DNA of 64,000 bases from Ureibacillus composti. Lineage in GTDB: Bacteria > Bacillota > Bacilli > Bacillales_A > Planococcaceae. The notes beneath the pieces are model-generated. The model ran no database searches. It had not been told where the DNA came from and saw only the letters and a program-made list of their open reading frames with translations. The first letter of the stretch is position 1. Every line of letters starts with the position of its first letter. Positions 17,094 to 26,522 of the stretch are shown one piece after another. The stretch covers positions 3,613,001 to 3,677,000 of the forward strand of contig JAUCEP010000002.1 in assembly GCA_030348875.1 (NCBI GenBank). The letters are read 5' to 3'. The position numbers were made by a program, and so were the translations under genes.

Positions 17094-17146
17094 AAGTTAG
17101 GGAGTCTTTTCGAAAGTTTAACACCTTCGTCAAGTTACCCTAACTT
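17094..17146 (-). terminator. Replacement terminator for ssrA, carried by the island
   Basis: On the minus strand AAGTTAGGG (17146-17138) pairs with CCCTAACTT (17102-17094) and is followed by a T-run. It begins 47 bases after the tmRNA end and precedes the integrase start, so it would end tmRNA transcripts and shield int from ssrA read-through. The 35-base loop is long but has internal pairing. Confidence 0.6.
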
Positions 17147-17188
17147 CTATAAACGTTGATATACCAATGATTTCATGGCTATCATAAC

Positions 17189-17350
17189 TGTATGGAGACG
17201 GCGGGAGTCGAACCCGCGTCCAGAAACTCCAATACTTAAGCTTCTACGCGTGTAGTTTGCCTACTTACGATTCGCGTGGCATTATGCCGACAAACAGGCG
17301 TCCTGCACGCTAGCTTGGAAATCTCTTGACGGTGACTCAAGCGGCACCAC
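17189..17350 (-). repeat. attR: 3' part of the intact ssrA
   Basis: 162 bp identical to 2564-2725. Here it is continuous with the 5' half of ssrA, so integration left a complete tmRNA gene. Confidence 0.95.
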
Positions 17351-17545
17351 CGACTGTATCCCACTAAAGTTGGGCCCCACGTTCTCTACATGGGCGATAG
17401 AGAGGCAGAGCGCTCACGAGCTTACGCTGCGAAAGCTAAATTTTGTTGTTTGCCAGTTATTATATAACTTCCGTTGATGACGGAGCCGAGACCTCCGACG
17501 CGCGACTCAAGCTTGAACCATCCCTGTCGAATCCGTAACGTCCCC
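17193..17545 (-). ncRNA. ssrA: tmRNA (ssrA), trans-translation RNA
   Basis: 353 nt. The 5' end GGGGACGTTACGGATTCG and 3' end with GGGTTCGACTCCCGCC form the tRNA-like acceptor (7 bp) and T arm. The discriminator A is at 17193; CCA is not encoded and would have to be added. The reading frame starts at GGC (about 17450) and encodes GKQQNLAFAA then TAA, preceded by the Ala carried on the RNA, so the tag is AGKQQNLAFAA. A TATAAT box lies at 17554-17559, eight bases before the 5' end. smpB, the partner gene, is directly upstream. The 3' part is duplicated by the island. Confidence 0.97.
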
Positions 17546-17748
17546 TTTATAATATTATAAAGTGGGCTAGAATTTCTTCTAGTACGGTAGAAGCTTGTCT
17601 TGCACTTCTATACATCTGGCAACGAAGTAACTTTATTATACGAGAGTTTGAGCGATTTATCAAGTCATCTTGAGATGTACATTATTCCGCTCTTAGCAAA
17701 TCGTTCCTACAAGCAAAGAAGATAATCTTCTCGCAATATCCGCGCGCC

Positions 17749-18213
17749 TTATTGATTCTTCGCCTTAAATGCACGTTCCATCTCACGTTTTGCTTCTTTT
17801 TTACGCATGTCGTTACGTTTATCGTAGTCTTTTTTCCCTTTACCTAGACCGACTAATAATTTCGCATAGCCATCTTTAATGTACATTTTTAATGGGACGA
17901 TTGTATATCCGTCACGTTTTACTGCACCAACAAGCTCGCTGATTTGCTTTTTATGTAAGAGCAATTTACGTGTACGTAATGGATCATGGTTGAAACGGTT
18001 CCCTTGATCATAAGGGCTTACATGCATATTCGTAATCCAAGCTTCCCCATTGCGAATTTGTACGTATGAATCTTTTAATTGTACTTTTCCGTTACGGATC
18101 GACTTGATTTCTGTTCCTTGCAATACCATGCCTGCTTCGTACGTTTCTTCTATAAAGTAATCATGGTTTGCTTTTTTGTTTTGCGCTAATACTTTTCCAG
18201 TTCCTTTTGCCAC
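17749..18213 (-). CDS. smpB: SmpB, tmRNA-binding protein
   Basis: 154 residues, the standard SmpB length, from the GTG at 18213 with GAGGTG six bases upstream; the longer open frame to 18348 would run into rnr and has no support. The protein has [30 protein letters not shown] and the basic C-terminal tail [19 protein letters not shown] that inserts into the ribosomal decoding site. SmpB binds tmRNA, helps alanylation and delivers it to stalled ribosomes. Order rnr-smpB-ssrA is conserved in Bacillales. Confidence 0.97.
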   Translation of the reverse strand: MAKGTGKVLAQNKKANHDYFIEETYEAGMVLQGTEIKSIRNGKVQLKDSYVQIRNGEAWITNMHVSPYDQGNRFNHDPLRTRKLLLHKKQISELVGAVKRDGYTIVPLKMYIKDGYAKLLVGLGKGKKDYDKRNDMRKKEAKREMERAFKAKNQ

Positions 18214-18307
18214 TGCCAACACCTCGAGTTTTTTCAACTTGTATCTTCTATTATAAAAGAACAAGTGGCCAAGTGATACCATTAAGTATACACTTGGCTC
18301 CTCATCA

Positions 18308-20728
18308 TTATTTTTTTTTGTTTTTCTTCTTCTTGTTTTTCTTGGCAACGCCTTCGTAAAACTTTTGTTTTTGTTTTACTTTACGTCCGCCAGTGCTACT
18401 ACTACCATTACCACTGCCGCCACCATTGCCTCTTGAGGATTTACCGCGACCACCACGTTCGCTACCGCGCTCACCTTTTTCTCCATCTGTCGTTCTACGA
18501 CGGCGACCGCCTCGTTCACCATCACCCTCGCCTCGGCGACCTGCGTGAATGACTTTCGGCGCTGCTTTACGAGTTCGACCATGTTGGGTATGAACCATGC
18601 CTACAATTTCAAAGTCTACAGATGATTCTTCAATGCTCACATTCGCCACACGAACGGTTACTTCATCACCGATCCGGAATTGACGGTTTGTATGCTCACC
18701 AATCATAATCATTTGGCGGTCATCGAAGTGGTAATAATCATCCGTCATATTGCTAATATGAACTAGACCTTCAATTGTATTTGGAAGCTCAACGAAAATA
18801 CCAAAGTTTGTAATGGACGAAACCATACCTTCAAACTCTTCACCGATTTTATCGGACATGTATTGTGCTTTTTTCAGTGCATCTACATCACGCTCTGCAT
18901 CTACAGCTCGGCGTTCGCGCTCTGATGTATGGTCAGCAATTTCATCCATTTGCTGTGCCCATTTGAATTGTGTTTCTTTCGATACATCGCCATTCACTAA
19001 ATACGTACGAATTAAACGATGAACAATTAAGTCTGGGTAACGACGAATTGGCGATGTAAAGTGCGTATAGAAATCAGTCGATAATCCAAAGTGACCAATG
19101 GATTCAGGATAATACTTCGCCTGTTGTAATGAACGAAGTAACATCGTTGAAATAACCGGTTCTTCTGGAAGTCCTTCAATCGCCTTAATGATTTCTTGAA
19201 GCGCTTTTGGATGGACTGTGTTTCCTGTTCCTTTTACTACTAATCCGAAGTTTGTCACGAATTCAAAGAAACGTTGTAGTTTTTCTGGTTTCGGATCTTC
19301 GTGAATACGGTAAATAAACGGTACTTGCATCCAGTGGAAATGTTCGGCCACTGTTTCATTGGCTACTAACATAAACTCTTCAATTAAACGTTCAGCAACT
19401 GTACGTTCGCGGATGACAACATCAGTTGGCCAGCCTTCATCATCTACTAAGATTTTTGACTCTTTAAAATCAAAATCAATAGCACCACGCTCAGCACGTT
19501 TGTTTCGTAAAATCTCGGCCAATTCTGCCATATTTTTAAACATTGGCACTAATGGCTCGTAGCGTTTCATTAATTCTTCATCTTGTTCTTCTAAAATTTT
19601 GTACACGTCTGAATACGTCATTCGCTCCGTTGTGTTAATGACACTTTGGAAGATTTCGTGCTTCACGACATGTCCGTTTTGGTCAATAATCATTTCACAA
19701 GATAATGTTAAACGGTCAACTTGTGGGTTTAACGAACAAATCCCGTTTGATAAACGATGTGGAATCATTGGAATTACTCGGTCTGTTAAGTAAACACTCG
19801 TCCCTCGATCATATGCTTCCTGATCGATGATGGAGCCTTCTGTTACATAGAAACTAACATCGGCAATATGAACGCCAAGTTTATACGTACCATCTTCATT
19901 TTTCGTAACCGTTACGGCATCATCTAAGTCTTTTGCATCGGCGCCATCAATTGTTACGATCGTTTCATTACGTAAATCACGACGATCAGCTAAATCTTTC
20001 GGGTCGATTGTGTCTGGTACTGAACCTGCAGCATCCACCACTTCTTTTGGAAACTCTGGTGGAATGTCATGCTTATAAATAATCGATAAAATATCGACAC
20101 CTGGATCATTTTTATGACCTAAGATTTTGGTAATCATCCCTGTAGCGGACTTAATATCACTTGGCCAATTTGTAATTTCTACTACTACTTTATGGCCATC
20201 TACAGCACCTAGGGTATCTTCTTTTGCTACAAAGATATCCATATTCATTTTCTTATCATCTGTTACAACGAAGCCGAATCCTCGGTTTGCTTGATATGTT
20301 CCGACAAATGTCGTCTTCCCACGTTCAATAATCTTTGTGATCGTACCTTCACGGCGATCTCCAGAAGTTTCTTTCAGGACACGGATTAACACGGTATCAC
20401 CATTTAAGGCACCATTAATTTCGTGTGGTGGAATAAAGATATCATCCATTCCTTCTTCTTCTGGTGTAACAAATCCAAACCCTTTGGCATGACCGATAAA
20501 TTTACCACGTAATAAGTTCATTCTTTCTGGTAAACCGTATCGATTCGAACGAGAACGAACGACAAACCCTTGATCTTCCATTCGAACTAACGTTTTTACC
20601 AGTTCTTTAAACTCATCTGCATCTTCTAACTGTAAAACCTCTTCGATTTCATCGACCTTCAGTGGTTTATAGTCATCATTTTTCATTAACTCTAACAATC
20701 GATTTTGTAAATCATTATTTTGGGTCAT
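18308..20728 (-). CDS. rnr: Ribonuclease R
   Basis: 806 residues, AAAGGAGGG before the ATG. Order of domains: N-terminal winged helix (about 1-65), two cold-shock domains (about 70-225), RNB catalytic domain (about 255-585) with the acidic cluster in [14 protein letters not shown], then an S1 domain (about 635-715) and a long Lys/Arg/Gly-rich tail (about 725-806) ending in KKKKNKKK. RNase R is a 3'-5' exonuclease that degrades structured RNA and, with tmRNA-SmpB, the non-stop mRNAs. The tail is longer than in some relatives and low-complexity. It lies between est and smpB in the conserved order. Confidence 0.97.
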   Translation of the reverse strand: MTQNNDLQNRLLELMKNDDYKPLKVDEIEEVLQLEDADEFKELVKTLVRMEDQGFVVRSRSNRYGLPERMNLLRGKFIGHAKGFGFVTPEEEGMDDIFIPPHEINGALNGDTVLIRVLKETSGDRREGTITKIIERGKTTFVGTYQANRGFGFVVTDDKKMNMDIFVAKEDTLGAVDGHKVVVEITNWPSDIKSATGMITKILGHKNDPGVDILSIIYKHDIPPEFPKEVVDAAGSVPDTIDPKDLADRRDLRNETIVTIDGADAKDLDDAVTVTKNEDGTYKLGVHIADVSFYVTEGSIIDQEAYDRGTSVYLTDRVIPMIPHRLSNGICSLNPQVDRLTLSCEMIIDQNGHVVKHEIFQSVINTTERMTYSDVYKILEEQDEELMKRYEPLVPMFKNMAELAEILRNKRAERGAIDFDFKESKILVDDEGWPTDVVIRERTVAERLIEEFMLVANETVAEHFHWMQVPFIYRIHEDPKPEKLQRFFEFVTNFGLVVKGTGNTVHPKALQEIIKAIEGLPEEPVISTMLLRSLQQAKYYPESIGHFGLSTDFYTHFTSPIRRYPDLIVHRLIRTYLVNGDVSKETQFKWAQQMDEIADHTSERERRAVDAERDVDALKKAQYMSDKIGEEFEGMVSSITNFGIFVELPNTIEGLVHISNMTDDYYHFDDRQMIMIGEHTNRQFRIGDEVTVRVANVSIEESSVDFEIVGMVHTQHGRTRKAAPKVIHAGRRGEGDGERGGRRRRTTDGEKGERGSERGGRGKSSRGNGGGSGNGSSSTGGRKVKQKQKFYEGVAKKNKKKKNKKK

Positions 20729-20776
20729 ATTTTCCCTCCTTTTTGTAACACTAATCTTGTAAATGGAAGTTTGAAT

Positions 20777-21523
20777 CTAGACATTCCAATCAAGCTTCTC
20801 TAAAAAGCGTTCAATCACTTCATGTAACTGATTTTTTTCTTTATCTAATGTAATTACATGACTAGAATTTTCAAACCAAATTAATTCTTTATCTAAGGAT
20901 TCCACTTCGTTGTATATAATATGAGCAGAATTAGCGTCAATAACCTCATCATTTTTTGATTGGACAACTAAAGTTGGTGCATAGATTAAACTAATCTCTC
21001 CTCGAACATCAGCAATAAGCTGTTGAAGTTCGCTTAATGAAGGCATCCCTTGCTTGCGGATTGCTTCTACTTCTTCTTCAATTTGTTCGTCGTTTTTTCC
21101 TTCAAAACGCTTATAGTCACCGGCATATTTTAAGACGCCTTCAAACATTTTATCGGTCGTCCGCATCGTCATTGGTGCACACATCGTTACTATGCCTTTT
21201 ACTGGCGTTTGCATTCCTAATTTCAAGGAAAAAACGCCACCTAAGGATAATCCAATCACAGCAATTTCTTCATATCCTTTTTCTTTTAAGGTATTGTATG
21301 CTTCAACTACATCTTTCCACCAGTCTTCAGGATTTGTTTGAATTAATTCTTCTGGTGGAACCCCGTGCCCTTTATAATGTGGGGCAAGACATGTATACCC
21401 ACGCTTTTCTAAGTATCGACCTAACATTCGAACATCCGAAGAACTTCCCGTAAATCCATGTAATAATAAAACCGCACGTTTGCCTGCTTCAAAGAAAAAT
21501 GGTTTTAGTTCTGCCTTACGCAT
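20777..21523 (-). CDS. est: Carboxylesterase (Est30/YvaK type)
   Basis: 248 residues from the ATG at 21523, nine bases after GGAGG; the earlier ATG at 21532 touches the ribosome site. Alpha/beta hydrolase: oxyanion loop LLHGFTGSS (about 20-28), nucleophile elbow GLSLGG, acid in NDEVIDA, His in SSHVITLD. The thermostable carboxylesterases of Geobacillus belong to this family, and B. subtilis yvaK has the same place between secG and rnr. Substrate in vivo is not known. Confidence 0.9.
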   Translation of the reverse strand: MRKAELKPFFFEAGKRAVLLLHGFTGSSSDVRMLGRYLEKRGYTCLAPHYKGHGVPPEELIQTNPEDWWKDVVEAYNTLKEKGYEEIAVIGLSLGGVFSLKLGMQTPVKGIVTMCAPMTMRTTDKMFEGVLKYAGDYKRFEGKNDEQIEEEVEAIRKQGMPSLSELQQLIADVRGEISLIYAPTLVVQSKNDEVIDANSAHIIYNEVESLDKELIWFENSSHVITLDKEKNQLHEVIERFLEKLDWNV

Positions 21524-21582
21524 GATGTACATCCTCCAAGATTTTCTTGTATATCCATATTACGACTCCTATTATATAAGAA

Positions 21583-21611
21583 AAAGCCTAACCGCGCTCG
21601 GTTAGGCTTTT
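21583..21611 (-). terminator. Terminator between secG and est
   Basis: AGCCTAACCG and CGGTTAGGCT form a strong stem flanked by A- and T-runs, so it can act on both strands. On the minus strand it ends the secG transcript, at least in part. Confidence 0.8.
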
Positions 21612-21624
21612 ATTGTTAACGTTT

Positions 21625-21852
21625 TTATAGTTTTACGATCAGAATTGTTAAAAGAAAGAATAGAACAGCAAGGACAATTGTAATTCTATGTAAGACTAAA
21701 TCCATTCCTCGTGCTTTTTGTTTACCGAAAAGTTGCTCTGCTCCACCAGAGATGGCACCTGATAATCCAGCACTTTTACTTGATTGTAGTAATACGCTGA
21801 CGATTAGTGCGATCGATACGATGATAAGTACGATTAATAACGCTGTATGCAT
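21625..21852 (-). CDS. secG: SecG, protein translocase subunit
   Basis: 75 residues from the ATG at 21852 with AGGAGG upstream; an earlier GTG at 21864 overlaps the ribosome site. Two membrane helices (about 3-22 and 52-72) flank the conserved loop with [20 protein letters not shown] and [11 protein letters not shown]. SecG assists the SecYE channel in protein export. It heads the conserved secG-est-rnr-smpB-ssrA order. Confidence 0.95.
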   Translation of the reverse strand: MHTALLIVLIIVSIALIVSVLLQSSKSAGLSGAISGGAEQLFGKQKARGMDLVLHRITIVLAVLFFLLTILIVKL

Positions 21853-22206
21853 ATGTTCTCCCACCTCCTGAGCTTTGAAACCTCACAACATATGAACTAG
21901 TATACCAAAATCTCACTGTTGTTACAATATTGAAGTAATATTTTAGGGACATTAGGGACAGGTACCGCGTCCCATTAGAATTAAACACGAAATTGAATTA
22001 ATACATCAAATTTTAGTTCATTCCAAGAAACCTTTCTACCCCACCTTTATGATCCAAAACTTTTCATATTTTAACACTCCTCTCTACTTTATCCTCAAAT
22101 AATTCTCTATTTATTCAAATATATCTAATTTTTCAGAATTTTATTGTTATTTAGAATCTAATAGATTACAATGAAACGCACTACAAGAAAGTCGAGGAAA
22201 ATCATC
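21853..22206. other. 354-bp intergenic stretch
   Basis: Divergent region between secG and the BASS transporter. It contains a REP-like hairpin GGGACAGGTACCGCGTCCC at 21955-21973, with a further GGGAC at 21946-21950. Otherwise AT-rich with no gene seen. Confidence 0.5.
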
Positions 22207-23175
22207 ATGAATATATTACAAAGGATTGGCAAATTTGCCGGAGATACGTTTGCGATTTGGGTTCTAGTCGCTGCCGGTTTGGCAATTTGGATGCCACAGA
22301 ATTTTACTTGGATTGGCGGATACATAACAATTTTATTAGGAATCGTCATGTTCGGTATGGGGATGACGTTAAAAATTGATGACTTCAAACTGATCCTTCA
22401 ACATCCAAAGGGTGTTATTATCGGAATCATTTCACAATTTGTCGTGATGCCATCATTAGCATTTGCACTTGCAAAAATCTTTAATTTACCACCAGAAATT
22501 GCAGTTGGAGTAATTTTAGTGGGCTGCTGTCCGGGTGGTACTTCATCTAATGTTATGACATTTTTAGCAAAAGGTAATACAGCTTTATCTGTAACTATTA
22601 CTTCATGTACAACATTGTTAGCACCATTTGTGACACCTGCTCTTATTTATTTCCTAGCAAGTGAATGGCTACCGGTTTCATTCATGTCCATGTTTATGTC
22701 GGTTGTCCAAGTGGTATTAATCCCAATTATTTTAGGGATTGTTGCACAATTTGTCTTTAAACCACTTGTCCAAAAAAGCGTTGATATTTTACCAACCGTT
22801 TCCGTAGTTGCCATCGTAATGATTGTTGCGGGAGTTGTAAGTGGAAGTCGCGATAAAATCTTAGAAACTGGATTATTAATCTTTGCAATCGTTATTTTAC
22901 ATAATGGATTGGGCTATTTATTTGGTTTCTTAATTGCGAAAGCATTTAAACTTAACTATGAAGATCAAAAAGCTGTTTCGATTGAGGTAGGGATGCAAAA
23001 CTCAGGATTAGGGGCACAATTAGCCCTTGCTCACTTTGATCCTCTTTCGGCAGTACCAAGTGCGATTTTTAGTTTCTGGCACAACATTTCAGGCCCAATC
23101 CTTGCAACGTATTGGAGCTCAAAAGCAGACCGTCTAGAAAAGAAAAAAGAAGAAACAGAAACAATAACTATTTAA
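22207..23175 (+). CDS. Bile acid:sodium symporter (BASS) family transporter
   Basis: 322 residues from the ATG at 22207, with GAGGAAA seven bases upstream; the upstream ATG at 22171 adds a basic stretch without a ribosome site. Nine to ten hydrophobic helices are visible. The family marks are GCCPGGTSSNVMTFLAKGN (about 112-130, first crossover, sodium site) and EVGMQNSGLGAQLA (about 272-285, second crossover). BASS proteins move organic anions with sodium; in Bacillus the YocS relatives have uncertain substrates (keto acids, pantoate or similar). A strong bidirectional terminator follows. Confidence 0.88.
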   Translation: MNILQRIGKFAGDTFAIWVLVAAGLAIWMPQNFTWIGGYITILLGIVMFGMGMTLKIDDFKLILQHPKGVIIGIISQFVVMPSLAFALAKIFNLPPEIAVGVILVGCCPGGTSSNVMTFLAKGNTALSVTITSCTTLLAPFVTPALIYFLASEWLPVSFMSMFMSVVQVVLIPIILGIVAQFVFKPLVQKSVDILPTVSVVAIVMIVAGVVSGSRDKILETGLLIFAIVILHNGLGYLFGFLIAKAFKLNYEDQKAVSIEVGMQNSGLGAQLALAHFDPLSAVPSAIFSFWHNISGPILATYWSSKADRLEKKKEETETITI

Positions 23176-23176
23176 A

Positions 23177-23205
23177 AAAGGATGGAGATTTTCTCCATCC
23201 TTTTT
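23177..23205. terminator. Bidirectional terminator
   Basis: AAAAGGATGGAGA and TCTCCATCCTTTT with a 4-base loop, between convergent transporter genes; T-runs on both strands. Confidence 0.85.
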
Positions 23206-24150
23206 CTATGTTGGACTCTTAACACACTCTTCATGTGTTTCGACCACTTGTTTAATTTGTTTACGTTTCCGAATCCATTCTTCCACTCCACCAGTGCCAA
23301 TTAAAACTCCCATCACAATCAATAAACAGCCGAAAATTTGAGTGATATGCATCGTTTCACCGATAATAACTGCAGATCCAGTTAATGCAAAAATCGTACT
23401 TAAATTAGTAAAGATCGCGGTCTCTGCTGTACCAATTCGTTTAATCATTGAATTGTATAGGCTATGTCCGACGGCTGTCGCTAAAACTGCAGAGAAAATA
23501 AAGATTCCCCAAGAAACGAAGTCCATTTCCGCAAACCCTAAATATCCTGTTGGCGTGAAAATTAAACCAAATAACATGATGAATATAGACCCGATTGTTA
23601 ACATGTAGGCAGTTAACACAAGGGGTGGAATCGTTAAAGTAACGCGTCGAATTACAAAGAAACTAAACGCTTGAACGAGAATAGATCCTAAAACTAACAA
23701 ATCACCAATCCCGAAAATCGAAACAGCCGAAAAGTCATCCACCACCGCAACAATAATGCCGACAAAGCCGATGATGAATCCGAAAAATCTTAATTTTGTT
23801 AAAGAAGTCGAACGAGTTGCGATCGCAATAATCGCTGTAATTAATGGGGCTAACCCTAAAATTAACGATGTCTTAACTGCAGATGTTTGTTGTAACCCCA
23901 ACGCAAGTAAAGAGTGGTGCGCAATCACACCTAAAAAGGATGCCAATAAAACAAACTTCCAAGGCATCTCTTTGTAAATGATTTGCTTTTTCATACAGAG
24001 TAAAATAAGAAACAAGGCAATTCCTGCAATGAATATTCGCGTACCTTGCATAACGAGAGGTGGAAGTATGTTAACGAGAAGTTTAATTAATGCCACGTTC
24101 ATTCCCCACAAAAACATTGTGAACCCCATAACGGCATAAGTCTTACCCAC
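23206..24150 (-). CDS. DMT-family (EamA) transporter
   Basis: 314 residues from the GTG at 24150, which has AGGGGG six bases before it; ATG codons at 24165 and 24192 lack a ribosome site. Ten hydrophobic helices in two EamA repeats; the first begins YAVMGFTMFLWGMNVALIK, and the second repeat has GHSLYNSMIKRIGTAETAIF. DMT exporters move amino acids or metabolites; the substrate is not predictable. The C-terminus is a charged cytoplasmic tail. Confidence 0.85.
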   Translation of the reverse strand: MGKTYAVMGFTMFLWGMNVALIKLLVNILPPLVMQGTRIFIAGIALFLILLCMKKQIIYKEMPWKFVLLASFLGVIAHHSLLALGLQQTSAVKTSLILGLAPLITAIIAIATRSTSLTKLRFFGFIIGFVGIIVAVVDDFSAVSIFGIGDLLVLGSILVQAFSFFVIRRVTLTIPPLVLTAYMLTIGSIFIMLFGLIFTPTGYLGFAEMDFVSWGIFIFSAVLATAVGHSLYNSMIKRIGTAETAIFTNLSTIFALTGSAVIIGETMHITQIFGCLLIVMGVLIGTGGVEEWIRKRKQIKQVVETHEECVKSPT

Positions 24151-24671
24151 ACGAATCCCCCTCATATAGAAGATTGACCAGATCGAGGACAATCTTAATT
24201 AATGTTGAATTGATCACTCAATTATAATTCAAGATTCTACTCCCAATAACATTTATTTACAATAGGTAATTCAGTATCCTGATAAGGAATTTTCAAGTGA
24301 TTTCATTTCGAATTGACCTCCCATAAGGCAACTAATTAATATATTCAATTTAGAAGAATCTAGCAAGTCCTAAAAAAGAGATATTTACACTCCTTTAACA
24401 ATTCATTCATAAAGTTCAAAAATAATTCCAAACTCATAAATTTTAGACAAATATACCTCTCCTTCGCTATAAACAATATCTATGTACGAAACCCTTCCTT
24501 AGGCCATTCCCCCTATTTTATCGAGATAGATTTAAGACCTTGCGAGATAAAACTTTAAAATCTAAATCTAACTTTTACATACTTAATAGAAATTATTAAT
24601 CTATTAATTTGCCTGTAATATGACTCTGCTACCATTCAAATTGTTAAAACATTCATGGGGAGGAATATTAA
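24151..24671. other. 521-bp promoter region of DMT transporter and phosphatase
   Basis: Divergent AT-rich spacer. TAATAT with a TG one base before it (24614-24621) is a possible extended -10 for the phosphatase gene. A run of TTTACA-like words near 24573-24610 is only weakly like a PhoP box. No gene or RNA seen. Confidence 0.4.
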
Positions 24672-26327
24672 ATGGGTTTACGTAAAAAATGGCTTTCTTA
24701 TGCTTTAGTAGGTGCACTAGCAGTTTCATCACTAGGAGTTATGGCTTCTCAAGACGCACAAGCGAAAGACAATAAGGGGAAAAATAAAGAAGAAGTTGAA
24801 AATGTCATCATGTTAGTCATGGATGGAAGCAGCGATGATCTTAGTACACTTGCTCGTTGGTACAAAGGCGAAGATTTAGCTTTAGATCGTATATTAACTG
24901 GTGGGGTTAAAACTTACTCTGCAGAATCAGCTATTACAGACTCTGCTCCAGCAGCAACTGCATTAGCAACTGGAAATAAATCAAATAGTGGTTACGTTGG
25001 GGTATTACCTTCCCTTGTGACAACTCCTGGGGTTAAACCAGTAGCTGAAAAAGATCACTTCAAACCAGTAGCTAATGTTTTAGAGGGTGCGAAACTTGAT
25101 GGAAAAGCAACGGGGATTGTCTCAACATCTGAAATTCAACATGCAACACCAGCTGGTTTCTCTGCCCATGTTACAAAACGCTCTAACTATGATGATATTG
25201 CTGAACAACAAGTCTATCAAAACATGGATGTGATCCTTGGAGGTGGCTCCGACTCTTTAGCTAAAACTCGTAAAGATGGAGAAAACTTATTAGAAGTGGT
25301 TGAAGCGAAAGGTTATGACTATGTAACAGATCGTAATGAATTATTAAAATCGAAATCAAAGAAACTTTGGGGAAGTTTTGCTCCTAGCGCAGTAGCCTAC
25401 GATTTTGACCGTGAAACAACTAAACCAGAAGAACCGACAATTGCTGAAATGACTGAAAAAGCGATTAACACATTACAAAAGGATAAAGACGGTTTCTTCT
25501 TAATGGTAGAAGGAAGTAAAATTGACTGGGCTGCCCATGCCAATGACCCAATCGGTATGATTTCAGACTTCTTAGCATTTGATGATGCAGTGCAAGAAGC
25601 ATTAGAATTTGCTGAAAAAGACGGCAACACAATGGTCATTGCTGTAACTGACCACGGAAACAGTGGAATCACAATCGGTAATAAAAACACAACTTCCGGT
25701 TATGATACAAAACCAGTCATTGACTATATCAAACCATTAAAAGAAGCAAAAATGACAGTGGAAGGTGCACTAAGCTTATTAAAAGCAGATCGCTCAAATT
25801 TACTAGAAGTAGCAGCACTTTATGGAATCACAAATCCATCAGCTGCAGAAATTAAAGCTTTACAAGAAACTGAGACTAAAAAATTAGGCTCAACAATGGT
25901 AAAACTTTTATCAGAACGTGCAAATATCGGATTTACAACTGGTGGTCATACAGGTGAAGACGTATTCCTATATTCATATGGTCCAGCGAAACCAACTGGA
26001 CTAGTTGAAAACACAGATTTAGCACATACAATGGCGAAAGCGATGGGATTCGATTTAAATCAATTATCGAATAAAATCTTTGTAAATGCAGAAGAATCAT
26101 TCAAAAAATTGGGCTACACAACGAGCATCGATCAAACCGATACGGCAAATCCTGTGTTTGTTGCAGAAAGTAAAAATAAGATTGTAAAAATCCCTGAAAA
26201 TAAAAATATTGTGATTGTAGAAGACAAGAAAAACGGTAAGAGCAAAACTCACGAATTAAATACAGTAACTGTTTATAATGATCGCCAATTCTTTATTTCA
26301 GAAGATGCGTTAAAACTGGCAAAATAA
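24672..26327 (+). CDS. phoA: Alkaline phosphatase
   Basis: 551 residues with GGGGAGG 8 bases before the ATG. A signal peptide (1-31, cleavage near AQA) indicates export. Motifs of the family: VMDGSSDD (metal Asp), TDSAPAATALATGNK (nucleophile Ser), STSEIQHATPAGFSAH, VEGSKIDWAAHAND, VTDHGNSG and TGGHTGEDV (zinc ligands His). It hydrolyses phosphate monoesters at the cell surface. A long C-terminal domain (about 450-551) follows the catalytic part. No downstream partner; a strong terminator follows. Phosphate control by PhoPR is usual for the family but not shown here. Confidence 0.92.
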   Translation: MGLRKKWLSYALVGALAVSSLGVMASQDAQAKDNKGKNKEEVENVIMLVMDGSSDDLSTLARWYKGEDLALDRILTGGVKTYSAESAITDSAPAATALATGNKSNSGYVGVLPSLVTTPGVKPVAEKDHFKPVANVLEGAKLDGKATGIVSTSEIQHATPAGFSAHVTKRSNYDDIAEQQVYQNMDVILGGGSDSLAKTRKDGENLLEVVEAKGYDYVTDRNELLKSKSKKLWGSFAPSAVAYDFDRETTKPEEPTIAEMTEKAINTLQKDKDGFFLMVEGSKIDWAAHANDPIGMISDFLAFDDAVQEALEFAEKDGNTMVIAVTDHGNSGITIGNKNTTSGYDTKPVIDYIKPLKEAKMTVEGALSLLKADRSNLLEVAALYGITNPSAAEIKALQETETKKLGSTMVKLLSERANIGFTTGGHTGEDVFLYSYGPAKPTGLVENTDLAHTMAKAMGFDLNQLSNKIFVNAEESFKKLGYTTSIDQTDTANPVFVAESKNKIVKIPENKNIVIVEDKKNGKSKTHELNTVTVYNDRQFFISEDALKLAK

Positions 26328-26360
26328 TTTTGTAGAGTGCGAATGGGTGCTCTGGAATGC

Positions 26361-26404
26361 AAACGGGGTAAGAAATCGTAGTGATTTTTCTTACCCCGTT
26401 TTTT
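26361..26404 (+). terminator. Terminator after alkaline phosphatase
   Basis: AAACGGGGTAAGAAA and TTTCTTACCCCGTTT form a 15-bp stem with an 11-base loop and T tail. Confidence 0.9.
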
Positions 26405-26522
26405 ATTTCTAGATTAGTGGCCTTATGAGAAATCGGCATACATAACTTTATGTAAATCACAAATTGTGATAGACACTCTCTATTTGATAATTGGATTGCT
26501 GGTGTGGTTTTAATCTGTCTAA

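Larger units (their letters stand above)
2564..17350. mobile_element. 14.6-kb integrative island in ssrA (tmRNA gene)
   Basis: The ends are perfect 162-bp copies of the ssrA 3' part at 2564-2725 and 17189-17350, offset by exactly 14,625 bp. A tyrosine integrase (16043-17008) sits just inside the right end. Contents from left: OLD nuclease, frameshifted GIY-YIG gene, SLH surface protein, HTH gene, two small genes of unknown function, a Cys/His protein, HEPN-like protein, serine recombinase, small leftward genes, helicase, integrase. tmRNA genes are established integration targets of phages, satellites and islands. No structural, packaging or conjugation gene was recognised. Size, site and the small-gene-plus-helicase block recall phage satellites, but that class is inference. 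The intact ssrA is on the right and the displaced 3' end on the left, so the element brought its own replacement 3' end. Confidence 0.92.

Noticed and set aside
2564-17350. Prophage
   Set aside because: No capsid, portal, tail, terminase large subunit or lysis gene was recognised.
21955-21973. T-box core (GGTACCGCG)
   Set aside because: There is no stem I, no specifier loop and no terminator/antiterminator; the motif is better explained as part of a GGGAC/GTCCC hairpin.
24573-24610. PhoP box before alkaline phosphatase
   Set aside because: Only one TTTACA word is clear; the following words at 11-base steps do not match the consensus.
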